Program-made: the position numbers and the translations under genes | Shown here: piece after piece, positions 18,908 to 30,390 of the stretch | Numbering within the stretch: position 1 is the stretch's first letter | Layout: every line of letters begins with the position of its first letter | NCBI GenBank assembly: GCA_026214975.1 | Contig: CM047808.1 | Coordinates: 59,856,583 to 59,920,582, forward strand | Origin: Gentiana macrophylla | Lineage: Eukaryota > Streptophyta > Magnoliopsida > Gentianales > Gentianaceae | Reading direction: 5' to 3' | Length of the DNA: 64,000 nt | Notes under the pieces: generated by a model | The model's database searches: none | Told to the model about the DNA's origin: nothing | What the model saw: only the letters and a program-made list of their open reading frames with translations

Positions 18908-20471
18908 TGTTAAGGGTGATTTTATGCGATTTATAAAGTTATATTTTATAGTGATTCCCTTCATATTCATATAATTTGCATAGAAATTAAGTGTTTAATT
19001 GAATTATTGAGCAAATGAGTTTTTAAACGGGTAAATCGCAAAGTTAGTGGATTTATGGGGTTTTATTGTTGATTTTATATTGATTTGGATGATATTACAC
19101 TTTGCCATGTTTTATTATCTTGTAGATACATGAAATTGGTTCAAAAGAGGATTAAAAGATGTTAAGGATCGGAGTTATATGAAGAAAAAAAGATAGAGAT
19201 GAAGTTGATTGAAGATGGAGATGGAAAAATCAGATTTGAAGAAATATGAACGTGCGTCCATTTCTCCGTCCAGTGGACGGGCATCCAACTTATTGGACGG
19301 GCGTCCAGAAGAAGAAAATTGATTCAGAGTTCCCCCAAAATTGATGGACGAGCGTCTGGTTTAAAGAATGACGGGCGTCTGATCATGACTCGGCCCGATT
19401 CGAAGATTTTAAAGCATCTGGACGGGCGTTCAACCCATCAGACGGGCGTCCAGTGGCCGACATAGCAGCAGCAACCGACTTAAAATTCTATATATAGCTG
19501 CGTTATTTACAACAATTACATCAGATTTTCAACCCTAAACCCTAAGGGGGCTCGCCATCGCTTTTACTTTCTAGTTAGATTCAAACACTTTTTATGTATT
19601 TTTATTCAAATAATTTGATCTTCAAGAGGATGCTAAGAGGCTAGACCTCTATTGAACAAGCATTGTGAAGCCGTCCGATCAACAATTCAGTTTCGATTCT
19701 CGTTTGTCTTGTGAGTTTTTAATTCAAAGTTGTATCTTTATTATGCTTATTTCGTTTTTATGCAATTATATCGAAAGATCTTTGCATGTATGATGTTTGA
19801 TTTTGATGAGAATCATGTTAAACCCTAGATCGCCATAATAAAGATTAGACCTTTAATCTAATTAACGAGAGTTATTAGGTTGAATCTCTAGGTTAGAAAC
19901 TTATAAATTTCACATATTTGGTTAGAAAGCGTTAATCTTTAGATCGAAAGATAGAAGATTAATAGGCGAACTTGTCTAAGAAATTAGGAGTTCATACCTT
20001 GGCTAGGTGAATCACAACTTGATTAAGAATCACGAGATAATCGAGGTAGAAATTGATAGTTGTAGGATAGGTGGATCAATTGCTTGTTCGTTTGTTATTT
20101 CATTGATTACACCACTTGAATTTGAATTATTTAGTAAATTTACGACCTTTATTTCGTAATAGATTTAGAATATATTTAGTTTAGATAATTTGTTCGCAAC
20201 CATATTTGCCCTGGCTTTAGATCTCGAACTTCTGTCCAGTTATTCTTATTATTAGTTCCGTTTCTCGTTCTAGTTTTCACTGTTTTATTTTCGTATCTTT
20301 TTAGTATTAATCGTGACATAGTTAGGTTAGATAATAAAAACTAGATTAAACAACCCCGATTCCCCGTAAGATCGACCCGGTATCAACCTCTATACTACGA
20401 TCCCTACACTTGGGGTATACCGGATTTATAAATATATTACTTGTTTATTTTCATTGCAAAAATCCGTGAAA
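18908..20471 (+). repeat. Athila 3' LTR
   Basis: 1564 bp, collinear with the 5' LTR. It carries the U3 palindrome array (about 19250-19455) and the TATATATA box (19489-19496). The terminal CA is changed to AA here (CCGTGAAA against CCGTGACA), so the element has one defective end. Confidence 0.95.
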
Positions 20472-20476
20472 TCTTT

Positions 20477-22121
20477 GGTTAAGTTTAGGGGGGAGGGGGG
20501 GTGAATAAACTTAACACTTAAAACTTTTGGAGTTAACAAACTCAGCAACTTCAGCAGCCTGCTGATTGCTCAGTAGTCTGCTGACTATTGACTTTACTGA
20601 ATTTGTTGCAGCGGAATATATTTAAATTAAGCCTTATTACTTGTTGTTAAAATATGATACCAAGTATTAGATACTCAGTAGTGTATGTGTGTGATTCAGT
20701 TGCTAGTTCAGTAAGTTGATATGCTAAATGTACTAATGCAGAAAGTAAGTTGGAAATTTTTATAGTGGTTACAGGTGGTGTAATCCTGTCAGTCCACTCT
20801 TCTCCTGTGATGTTGGAGGTAATTCACTAGAGATCCTTGAGGTAGCAGTTACAAAAATCCCTAAGTTGTTTGTCTTTCACCAATAACTATTGCTTCACAA
20901 ACTGAACACTTGGAACAGGTAGGATTGCTTCTCCAAAGTCTTCCACTGGTCCCCGAAGGGTAGGATTGCCTCTTCACCAGCTCCACCACAAACAATAGTC
21001 CTTGACACCCAAAGATGCTTCACTGTCTTCAGTAGATTTCTTGTAAAAGAAAGTTTGAATCAAGTAAGTGATTCAACCTTCAGCAGCTTGACCAGGATGA
21101 TATGATCAGCAGCTTGGATTCTTCAAGTGTGTAAACTTGATGTAGCTTGATAACAGATTACACTAGAAGAAGTTTTCGGATCGAGAGGTTTTAAGTTCGA
21201 TCTCACAAGCAGGTGATTTCTTGATAAGAATCTGAAGCTCAAGATTATCTGTTGTTTTTCTCTCAAAAATCATCAATAGGTTATGTAACAGGGGTCTTCT
21301 ATTTATAGGTGAGAATCCTTGTGACTTATGTTTGAAATTCATACATAGCCGTTTCAGATTTGTCCCATCCTGACTTGCTTTCTCGTCCTCAGACATATAA
21401 TCGACAATCGTCGGTTTACTTTTTGTCGATGTCGATCGCCCACCTTTGACTTGTATCCATTGGATATACCTCTTTTCCAACGTCCCTTTAATCATGTCCT
21501 TGATATGTTGATAAAATCAAGAGTTTTTATCTATCCTTTTCTTTGTAATTCCAATGTAACCTTTGATTAAATCGAAATATGTGTTCAGCAGGTTCCTGTG
21601 ATTGTAAGTCTGCTGAAATACATTTCAGTCAGCTGATCCAAAGTTGCTGTGTTTATAAAAACTTTGCAGCTGACTTCTCTTATATTTAACTTTTTATTAT
21701 GAATTTAGATTACACCATTTTGAATATAACTAAGTTCCAATCACCATTTAACTTATGGAACATAGACCTTGTACACAAGGTATATGCAATCAGTTTAGGT
21801 CATCACAGGCTTCCCTAAATTCTGCTTCCATATCCTTGACTTTAAATACTAAGTTTGATCCCTTAGCTTTCAATAACAGAGTTTGAGCCGTCAGCCTTCA
21901 GTCTTCAGCAGGTTCCTAAACTAGTCTACTGACTCAGGTACCCTACTGATCTAGACAGGTCTGCTGATGAAAGTCAGCTCACCTTTTACAGTGCTTGTTT
22001 GATCAAAACTATACAAGATAAAACTCTAATAAGCCTATACATTTGATCTAGACATCTTTTTGCCTTTGCTCTATAACAGCTAGTCTGGCACTCTTCACTA
22101 AAACTCAAAATAAGTCCAACA
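20477..22121 (-). repeat. Copia 1 3' LTR, main fragment
   Basis: It matches the right-hand LTR (34484-36163) along its length, apart from substitutions and small indels, and ends in CCAACA at 22121. A minus-strand TATA box (CTATAAATAG) lies at 21299-21308. With the 23-bp outer fragment the LTR is about 1668 bp against 1680 bp for its partner. The base positions 20472-20476 (TCTTT) are the second copy of the Athila target duplication. Confidence 0.92.
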
Positions 22122-22135
22122 ATTTCCCCCTTTTT
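22122..22135 (-). promoter_or_regulatory. Copia 1 polypurine tract
   Basis: It reads AAAAAGGGGGAAAT on the minus strand, directly next to the 3' LTR boundary at 22121. This is the expected plus-strand primer site, and it confirms minus-strand orientation. Confidence 0.85.
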
Positions 22136-22287
22136 GGTGATTATGCCAATACCCTCCTTACAGCTAAGCAAAAAGAGTAATAGCAAAAACAGAACAAATT
22201 CAGTCATTCCTCATTATAATAATATTTGTTCAAAAAGTATTACAGTCTAGATTCTGCAAAAATAATAGCAATTGTAAATATGCTGAT

Positions 22288-24861
22288 CTAGTTTCTTCTT
22301 TCTCTTTCCTGCCTTTCATTCTCTTGTTGCTCTTGATATTCCCTTATATCTCTTACCGTTTCTCTCATCCACTGATCTTCAATAAGGGAAAAATCAATAT
22401 GGGGATTCACTTCCTTCCACCATTTCCTTGCCTCAGGTAGAGTAAGGTTGATCTGATGTACTCTGAAGCCTAAACGCATGTATAACTCTTTGAATTCATT
22501 CAGTGAATCTTTAGCTGATGTAGTGGGTAGACTCCTTCCACCACCTCTACCACCTCTTCCAACTCTTCCACCTCTGTGTGGAGATCTCCATGCTTTATCT
22601 ATTGCTTCTCAAAATTTAAGCCCCAAGAAGGAATTGAGTCCCTTATGGAAGCCCTTGTCAGGGTAAGGTCTTCTCTTGATGTAGTAAAGCTTCTTATATT
22701 CCTTGAAAAGATTATCGATCGCTGGAAGTCCGGTGTGTGTTCTCTCAGATGCATTGGTGTCGACTTCCCATATCTTCATGCAAAAATCCTAGCAGCCTCT
22801 TTTGCTACTGCTGTTTGGCTCTCTTCCCCCTTATTGACATCATCAACAAAACGGGACAGCAGGCCATGAACACTCTCCTGTGTGATCACCAAGATGTTTA
22901 ATTGACCCTCCATTATCTCTGTTCTAGTGTCAACTGTAGTGATCCTTTCATGCATTGTCTGCTCCAGTAGATTGATCATCTCAGTAAACTTAGGATCCAA
23001 TCCATCAGGTTGAAGTGTTCCAGCAGGTTCAGCCACATCAGGCTTGGGTGCCTCAGCAAGTTTATCAAGTTTCTGGTGAATGGATGTAAACTGATCTTTC
23101 AGGAACTTATTCTTCAGTGTATTGCCCTATTTTATTCCCTTTACATCTTGGGCAAGATCAGTAAGAGCATACTGAGTGGAAGTAATATTGAAAGCAACAG
23201 TTTCAGTGGTTCTTCCTCTATTTTCCACCAAGTTCACTAAGTCTTCAAACTTTTGCTCTTGTCTGTTAAGTTGAGTTCTTAATCTTGTAATGTCATTTCG
23301 ATCGCCTCAACTCATCCAACACTGTCTTTGGTACCCCACCACCCATTCCTCCCTCCACCACATGTCCAAAGAGCCTTCATCAAGAGGCTCTTCAACATTG
23401 TATTGTGCCCTTGGTCTGCTGACAACCATGGCTCTACTCATGTCCCTTCCAGCAGGGGCCGGTCCTTCTTCAACCATAGCACCAAGAACATCCTCTATAA
23501 TTGGATCTTGTGCAGGTTCTTCCAAAATTGGTACAAATGCCTGTTGTGGTTCATCATCAATAGGCTCTTCCTCAGGCATTTGAAATTCCTCATCACTGAA
23601 GTCATAGTCCAGCAGCTGCTCATCCTCATAAATAAAAGCAGTCTGCTGACCATCCTTCCCTTCAGTGACCTTTCCTCCAGTAGGCTCTACTACAGCAGCC
23701 TGTTCTTCAATAATTACAGGGGTTTCCTCCAAACCCATTGGGAGATCCAACCTTTGTCTAGGTGCTATTTGGTCCTCAGCAACCTGTACCACCAGTTCCG
23801 ACCTTTGTTCAGGTGTTGTTTGAACCTCAGTAGCCTGAACCTCCTCAAAATGTGATGGTGATTCTTCCACACCCATCACCATATCCAACCTTTGTCCAAT
23901 CACTGTCTGTTCCTCAGTGAGTAGGATTCTTTCTTCCACATAAATAAAAGGAAAAGTTGCCATGTTTTCCTCTAGATATCCTCTAGCATCTACAATCTTT
24001 TGTAGATCCTCAGTAGATTTAGAGATAGTGCCCTGAGTATCAATCCAATCTTTATATTGAACTGAATGTTCAGAGCTAACATCAGGCTCACTATATTCAG
24101 TAACTCTTTCTTCATCTAAATCTTCTGTCTGCTGATCCTCAGGATTCATATCAGCCTCTACAACCTTGAATGCATCAGATGTGCCAACCATCCTGTTACC
24201 TCCAAGGATTATGCCATCATTGATTAAGGCCTCCAAATCATCTATGGTGAGATCTTCCAGATCCTCATCCATTTGGCCAGTCTGCTGGCCCTCAGCAGAC
24301 TTGCCAGCATCAGTGGATTATTCTACTCTCGATTCATTTAACATAGCAGTCCCACTAGATTCTCCTTGATGTGGGGGATGACCATCATCAAAATCAGATG
24401 ATGATGAATCATCACTATCTGGTCCACCCCTAGGAGTCTAGAACATAATACCTTCTTCCTTCTTTTGTTCATCAATGAGTTCCATCAGTCTCATTACCAG
24501 CAAAGAAGTATCAACCAAATCAAGCAAATTCTCCACTCCTAACCTTTCAAAATCCCACTCCTCAAAGTCTGTCATAGGCTCAGCTGCTGATTTTTGTTTA
24601 TTGTAAAATTCAAACTTCCATTGAAATTAGTTGGCAACCAGCAGGAGTTTAGGATCAACATACACTTCCTTCTTTTTCTTTTCTCTTCTTTCAAAGGGCA
24701 TAGTTGGCTTTCTGGGAGCTGTTTGTCCACTTTGTTGACCTCCAAAGGACTCAACCAGCAGATTCAAAGTTTCCTCAATAGATTCTTCCAGGTCAGTAGG
24801 TTCTTCTGGTTGTATATTTGTACCTACCACCTCCATCTGCTCCACACTTGGTTCTCCCTGA
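22288..24861 (-). pseudogene. Copia 1 env-position ORF, distal (C-terminal) part
   Basis: Continuation of the extra ORF of copia 1 beyond the solo LTR, read leftwards. The best open piece is 24272-23307 (321 codons), strongly acidic and rich in Glu, Asp, Gln and Pro (EDLEDLTIDDLEALIND, then PVIIEEQAAVVEP). Other pieces are 24845-24627 (EEPTDLEESIEETLNLLVES), 23036-22776 (FTEMINLLEQTMHERITTVD, coiled-coil-like) and 22479-22288 (Glu/Arg-rich end, QENERQERERRN). Frameshifts and stops separate them. There is no signal peptide or membrane span, so I see no evidence for a viral-type envelope protein. It resembles the acidic coiled-coil C-terminus in copia 2 (59657-61209) and copia 3 (63961-63278) in character. 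Confidence 0.7.
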
Positions 24862-24866
24862 CTTAC

Positions 24867-26895
24867 TGATGGACGTAATTTCTACGGTCCGGTCAAACAA
24901 AGACTTGAAACCTTAGCAGAATCTACCCTCTAACCGGCAGTGTACCGGGTCGAGTGTAGGATAGTGCTTGAGGAGTCCGAGGTCGATCCCACAGAGATTG
25001 GCTTTGAGTACCACAGTTGACTTATTTCTCAGTTCAGGTCAACAAGATATATACGGAGTTATACTATTGCATAAAATAAAGATTACACTACTCGGAATTC
25101 TAAACAGTTAAAAGAAGTATGGCCGAACTACGATCCAGCGGATTAGTTTACCATTAGAATGATTGCCCCGGGAGTGTGCCTTACTCTACCTTGCCGTCTA
25201 ACAATAACTCATAGGACAAACCCCGTATTGGGACTAAACTTGATGACTAGGGCGTCAATCTAGTACACGGGTAGGTGTCAGACTACCTTTCAAGCCCAAA
25301 ACTTCTACGGTCCCGAAACCCCGTTCCCACACGTCGCCGCAACATACATTTATAGGCTAACGTGTGTGCAACTATGAAAAAGGTTGTCAATCTCATTCAA
25401 AGCTATTAAAACAATCAAAACAAGTTTCGTGATGTGAATTATCGATTAGAACGTTAAATTACGCGCTACACTACCTCCCGGTTCGTCTCTCTAATGGTGT
25501 TTCACCCACCTTCACATAGTTCAACCATACGAAGAATCTAGCTACTCATAATCGAATCTATGTTATACAAACAAGATAAAAGCATCACAACAACAATAAA
25601 ACAACAAGAACACATACCCATTTTGATTCAAATTGAAGAACCAAATTCGAGCTCCAAAAAAGAACAAATCTTGTCACTTGAAATGTTACAAATCGAAGCT
25701 AAAAGTTGTATAATCAAAGAGAGGATCGAAAGATGATTCTAATGATATATAGCACGTTATCTAACACCTTGGGACGAAGAAAATCGCCCAAAATCGCCTA
25801 AGAGAAGTTGGGGGGCGGCTGTTGTTCCATTAGGGTTGGAATGAGGGAGTATTTATAGGTGGAGCAGAAAAATACGCAGCAAACTGGCCCTGGAAGCCAG
25901 TCCAGCCATTCTGGACGCCAGTCCAGGGCTTCTGGACACCAGTTCACCTGAGTTTTGCATGAAGATGGAAGCTTGTTCTTGAGTGGACGCTCGTCCAGAA
26001 TGGCCTTCAGTATTTCCACCATAACTTCACTTCTAGGGATCCAAATGAGATGATTCAAGATGCATTGGAAATCTGATTCATTTCTCTACAACTTTCATCA
26101 AGACAACTTTCCCTGAAAATGCCTCCAAGTGTGACCAAAATGCCCATGAAGTGACTGGTTCTGCTTTGAATCGCTTGACGCCCGGCCCACTCAAGATCTC
26201 AACTCTCTCAATCAAATTGGGCATTCTCGACGCCCGCTTGCACATCCTGGACGCCCGTCCACATCCCCGGACGCTCGTCCACTTGTCCGACGCTCGCCCA
26301 CTTGAAGTCTCAACTCTCTGCATCAAAAAAGCACCACGGACGCGCCGCTTCATATTTCGACGCCACCCGTAACCCAGCTCCAGTCTTTTGCTCATAACTT
26401 CACTTCTAGGGCTCCAAATGAGGTGATTCAACATGCGTTGGAAATATCTTTCAATCCTCTACAACTTGCATCAAGACACCTGGACCAGAAAATGCCTCCA
26501 TCATAGGCCAAAATGCTGCTTAAGTGAACGTAGGGTGAGAACAACAATTATCTTCTTCCTTATCTTCATTTTTCTCCTTTTTTGGCTCATTCTTGCACCT
26601 TGATGATACTTCTCATCATAAATCTTTGCCTTCCGGGTTCTCGAGACACCCTAGTCCTGCATCCATATGAAACAACAAGCAAACGTGTAACCCCGCAAAC
26701 TACGGGTGCTCGGGAAAACGAGTATAAAATGCTAAAATAAGGCCGAGTTTACGGAAAACCAACAGTCACTCGCCGTGCAACAAAACTTCATTTCATACTC
26801 AAAACAGGGTCTAAACTTACCCGAAACATGCCAGAAATGTGATAATCGTGGGGCTAAATCGCACAAAATGTACACAATAAAGTTGGTTCCTATCA
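24867..26895 (-). mobile_element. Solo LTR of an Athila-type element
   Basis: 2029 bp with TG...CA ends (TGATGGACG...CCTATCA on the plus strand), flanked by the 5-bp duplication CTTAC (24862-24866 and 26896-26900). There is no internal retrotransposon sequence. On the minus strand a TATA box (ACCTATAAATAC, about 25850-25858) lies downstream of palindrome arrays (25885-26015 and 26161-26360) of the CTGGACGCCAGTCCAG / GGACGCCCGTCC type. An AGGTCGATCCCACAG segment near 24980 matches the other Athila-type LTRs here. It probably formed by recombination between the LTRs of a full element. Confidence 0.85.
25885..26360 (-). repeat. Palindrome arrays in the solo LTR
   Basis: Two clusters of short palindromes, including CTGGACGCCAGTCCAG (perfect 6-bp arms around GCCA, near 25912), GGACGCTCGTCC and GGACGCCCGTCC. 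For the minus-strand LTR they lie upstream of the TATA box, as in the other two Athila-type elements. Confidence 0.8.
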
Positions 26896-26900
26896 CTTAC

Positions 26901-28283
26901 ATGCTCATCGCAGGTTAGAAGCGATCGCTCTTCCTCTAAACTATTATAGAATTTGCAGGGTCTTGTACTACTGTATCAACATCCACAGTAGGTGCAGACT
27001 TAGTAGTGTGCTGTGGTTCTTCAATAAGTTTCTCAACAACAACTTTTGTAGCTTCAGTAAGCTCAGCAGCCTTTGAAGGGGAGGTTTCTATAACTTCTTC
27101 AGTAGGTTGTTCAATAATGACCTCTCCAGGCTCAGTAAGCCTAACAATTTTTAAAGGTTCAACTTCAATAGCCTCTTGCTCTTCCTATTCCCTTTGTTCT
27201 TCAAGGACCCTCAGTTCCTTGCCTTTTCCATGCTTCTTTTTCTTGGCAATTTCCTTCATTCTCTTGGAAAGTTGCTCTGATTCAATTTCAGCAGCTTTCC
27301 TCTTCCTTGTAATTCAGCAGGGTCAGTAACTTTAATTTCAACTGGATCCTCAGTAGACTAAGCAGTCTGTTTCCTTGTTTTCCTTGGCTGTAACATCTCT
27401 GTGATTTTTCTGGTGTCAGTAGCCTTCCTTTCCTCAGCAACTTTCTTGGGTGCAACAGGTTTAACAACTTGCTTGACCTGCTCACCACCAGCACCATCAT
27501 CTCTATCATTATCACTTTCTGTGGCTTCAGCATCCACATCTTCATCATCATCCAAACCAGGGATGAGATAGCCAATCTCTTTCTTATATCTAGATTTGTT
27601 AATCTTCTCAGGTGCAACATCAGCAATTCCAAAATGATTCAGCAGGGCCTGAATCATCAAACCCAAAGGTAAGGCCTTGGATTTCCTTGTCTTTTCTCTT
27701 TCATCAGTTATCACTTTCTTCATGTATTGGAAAAAGAACACAGCCCAATCAAACATCATGCTTTTACATATGATGATCAGTAGATCAATGTTCGGTCCAG
27801 AAAATGTGTCAAGGCTTCCACTTAATCCCAAGATATTCTTTGCTATAATCTCGCTCAGCAGATTGTATTCCATCCCAATGTGTTTCACATTGATTCCAGA
27901 GATGATTTGATAGCATCATTTTTCTTTATTCGGTCAACAAAATCCAGTCTTGACAGCCCCATTTCTTTAGGATTAGTTGGAGCATTATTTCCAGGTCCAA
28001 AACCAAATGCTTCCCTCAGCAGGTTTGAAGTAATTTCAATCTCCTGGCCATTTTCTGTTGCAGTAAATGCCTCTCTATTATCTCTTATCACAATGTTTCT
28101 CCAGAAACTAACAACATTTGTATAAGATATTCTTTTCAGTCTGATATTCAAAACATCTTCCAATCCTTGAAATCTTCTGATTCTACGACCAATATTGATA
28201 GCTAATTCAGTTTTGTTAGCATGAACACCAAAACCTCTCACAATTTGGCTTGTTCCAACATGAACATCATCCTTATCCGCCAT
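26901..28283 (-). pseudogene. Copia 1 env-position ORF, proximal (N-terminal) part
   Basis: The frame starts at ATG 28283 (MADKDDVHVGTSQIVRGFG). It contains a compact domain (28283-27885) with RRFQGLEDVLNIRLKRI, FWRNIVIRDNREAFT and LLREAFGFG. Copia 2 has a counterpart at 58781-59128 (LNNILEVRFKEK, FWQNMRLIRDSL, MSSLFGFA), which argues for a conserved element protein. A shift near 27888 leads to LGLSGSLDTFSGP, MFDWAVFFFQYM, then an acidic Lys/Glu-rich region from about 27570 to 26930. The solo LTR interrupts it at 26896. Function unknown; this ORF type is typical of SIRE/Maximus elements. Confidence 0.7.
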
Positions 28284-28744
28284 TATTAAAGAAAAAGATG
28301 AAGAAGATAGCTTTCAAATCTGTGTTCACACGGTATACTTGCAGAGAAAAGCAATATGAAAATTTGTATGTATCCTCTATGTATATGTCTGAATATATAG
28401 CAGAGAGTAGTGGGTAGAAATTGTCAGAACACGTACCGTAGCATTAACCACGATTAAATTTGAGTTAATGAGATCTTGTCACGTGGCCCATAACTTATCC
28501 ATAAAGAGTTGTAACCGTCAGATCGTGTAACTGTGGTTATAAAGATAGAATAAATATCCCGGTCTTTTGCTTTTGACTTTTGTTAAAGTTTGAGTGTAAC
28601 GTATGCCTCAACAGACTTTGTCATCAGTAGGCTTGGCTCTGCAGTCTGCTGACAATGAAGTCTCAGCAGCCTGCTGACAAAGTCACTTTGCTAATCTTCA
28701 ATTCTTCTTGTTTTGTCCAACTGATAATACAATATGAAGTTTAA
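28284..28744 (-). other. Copia 1 spacer between pol and the env-position ORF
   Basis: Non-coding. It contains the TATA-like box (28392-28400) and a cluster of CAGCAG/CTGCTGA palindromes at 28610-28690, for example CAGCAGCCTGCTG near 28665. Confidence 0.6.
28392..28400 (-). promoter_or_regulatory. TATA-like box before the copia 1 env-position ORF
   Basis: It reads CTATATATT on the minus strand, about 110 bp upstream of ATG 28283. It may drive a separate RNA for the extra ORF. This is a sequence match only. Confidence 0.35.
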
Positions 28745-28915
28745 TACCAATGATTGATCTGTCAGGTGAGCTCACCCAACATGACAAAGACCAATCTCCT
28801 TGGCAACTTCATTTTCACAATTTTCCAAACATAAATAAGTACATGGAATTGTTGATACCAATGACTAATCTGCTAAGTGAGCTCACCCAACATAGCAAAG
28901 ACTAATCCCCTTGGT
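28745..28915 (-). repeat. Conserved post-pol block of copia 1, duplicated
   Basis: Two copies (28745-28805 and 28855-28915, 110-bp period) of a block that reads on the minus strand CCAAGG(G/A)GATT(A/G)GTCTTTG, then ATGTTGGGTGAGCTCAC. Copia 2 has one related copy at 58345-58410, just after its RNase H stop. The block combines a purine-rich run with a GGTGAGCTCACC palindrome and may be a central polypurine tract or RNA signal. Confidence 0.65.
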
Positions 28916-28946
28916 GAATTCCAGTACATTGCTGATCATATGTGTA

Positions 28947-29315
28947 TCAATCAACTTTTATAATTCCATGTTCTGTCCTTAACTTAGCAAATCTTTCACT
29001 ATCCAATGGTTTTGTGAAGATATCAGCAAGTTGATCTTTAGTAGGGATGTAAAGAACCACCACATCTTTCTTTTCAACATGATCTCTTATAAAATGATGT
29101 CTCACATCAATATGCTTGGTTCTCGAGTGCAAAACAGGATTTTCTGTGATTGCAATTGCACTTGTGTTGTCACACATTATAGGAATTTCTCTTTATTCAA
29201 TTCCATAATCCCTTAATTGTTGTCTTAACCAAAGTATTTGGGCACAGCAACTTCTAGCAGCAATATATTCAGCTTCAGCAGTGGAAGTTGATATAAAATT
29301 ATGTTTCTTGCTAAA
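28947..29315 (-). pseudogene. pol: Copia 1 pol, RNase H
   Basis: The C-terminal end of the copia polyprotein, which degrades RNA in RNA-DNA hybrids. The open part is 29177-28947, with MCDNTSAIAITENPVLHSR, then IDVRHHFIRDH and the family-typical ending QLADIFTKPL. Upstream, STSTAEAEYIAA remains at about 29270-29300, but a TAG near 29319 and a stop near 29195 break the frame. The stop after KVD is the natural end. Confidence 0.9.
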
Positions 29316-30390
29316 CTAGGAAACCAGTCTATTTACCATCAACTGACAAGTTCCTATGGTGCTTTTCCTATCAATCTTGCATCCAGCATAATCAGAATCT
29401 AAGTAGGATATAACCTTGAAGCTTCCATCTTTTGAATACCAAATTCCTACATTCAAAGTCTCTTTTAGATACTTGAGAACTCTTTTGACTGCAGCTAAAT
29501 GACTTTCCTTAGGTTTTGATTGAAATCTTGCACAAACACCTACATCAAAGGATATATCTGGTCTGCTGGCAGTAAGGTACAACAGACTTCCTATCATCCT
29601 TTTGTATAAAGTCTGATCAACATCTTCGCCTTCTTTGTCTTCATCCAATCTAATATTTGTACTCATAGGAGTTGATACTTTGTTGCTAATTTCCATACCA
29701 AATATCTTCAGCAGCTCCTTGGTATACTTGGTTTGATGAATGAAGATTCCATCTTCCATTTGTTTGACTTGCAACCCCAAAAAGTAGTTATTTCTCCCAT
29801 CATACTCATTTGGAATTTACTTTTCATCAGATTAGCAAATTTCTCACATAGCAGTTCATTTTCAGAACCAAAAATTATGTCATCAACAAAAATCTGTACC
29901 AGCAGGGTGCTGTCTCCTTCATTGATTTTGAAAATAGTCTTTTCAATGGTACCTTTGGTAAAACCATTGTCCACCAAGAATTGAGATAGGGTCTCATACC
30001 ATGCTCTTGGTGCTTGTTTCAAACCATAAAGTGCTTTGTTGAGTCTGTACACTTTATCTTCTTGATCTTTAACTTCAAAACTAGGAGGTTGCTGAACATA
30101 GACCTCCTCTTCCTAAATTCCATTCAAATATGCACTCTTGACATCCATCTGATAAACTTTGAAGTTTTTGTAAGTAGCATATGCCAAGAATAATCTTATA
30201 GCTTCCAATCTTGCAACAAGGGCATATGTTTCATCAAAATCTATTCCTTCTGCTTGAGAATAGCCTTTTGCTACTAGTCTGGCCTTATTCCTTACAATGG
30301 TACCAGATTCTTCCAATTTGTTTCTGTATACCCATTTTGTACCAATTATATTTGCATGATTAGGACTTTCCACTAGTGTCCAAACTTGAT
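29316..30390 (-). pseudogene. pol: Copia 1 pol, reverse transcriptase
   Basis: Ty1/Copia reverse transcriptase (Pfam RVT_2), read leftwards. 30373-30113 has [32 protein letters not shown] and [13 protein letters not shown]. 30052-29708 has LYGLKQAPRAWYE and the catalytic FVDDIIFGS. 29780-29316 has KRMIGSLLYLTASRPDI and DSDYAGCKIDRKST. A stop near 30113, a 1-base shift near 29780 and a stop near 29319 disable it. All catalytic residues I can check are present. Confidence 0.93.

Larger units (their letters stand above)
6251..20471 (+). mobile_element. Athila-type Ty3/Gypsy retrotransposon
   Basis: The two LTRs (6251-7817 and 18908-20471) begin TGTTAAGGG. The target duplication TCTTT is present at 6246-6250 and 20472-20476. 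In order it has an Asp-tRNA-type primer-binding site, gag, protease, RT, RNase H, integrase, a small unknown ORF, an env-position ORF for a putative plant transposon protein, and a polypurine tract. This layout is that of the Athila lineage. Gag and the protease-RT part contain stops and frameshifts, while RNase H/integrase is open. The LTRs differ at roughly twenty places in their first 700 bp by eye, so it is not a brand-new insertion, though it must be younger than copia 1. Confidence 0.95.
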
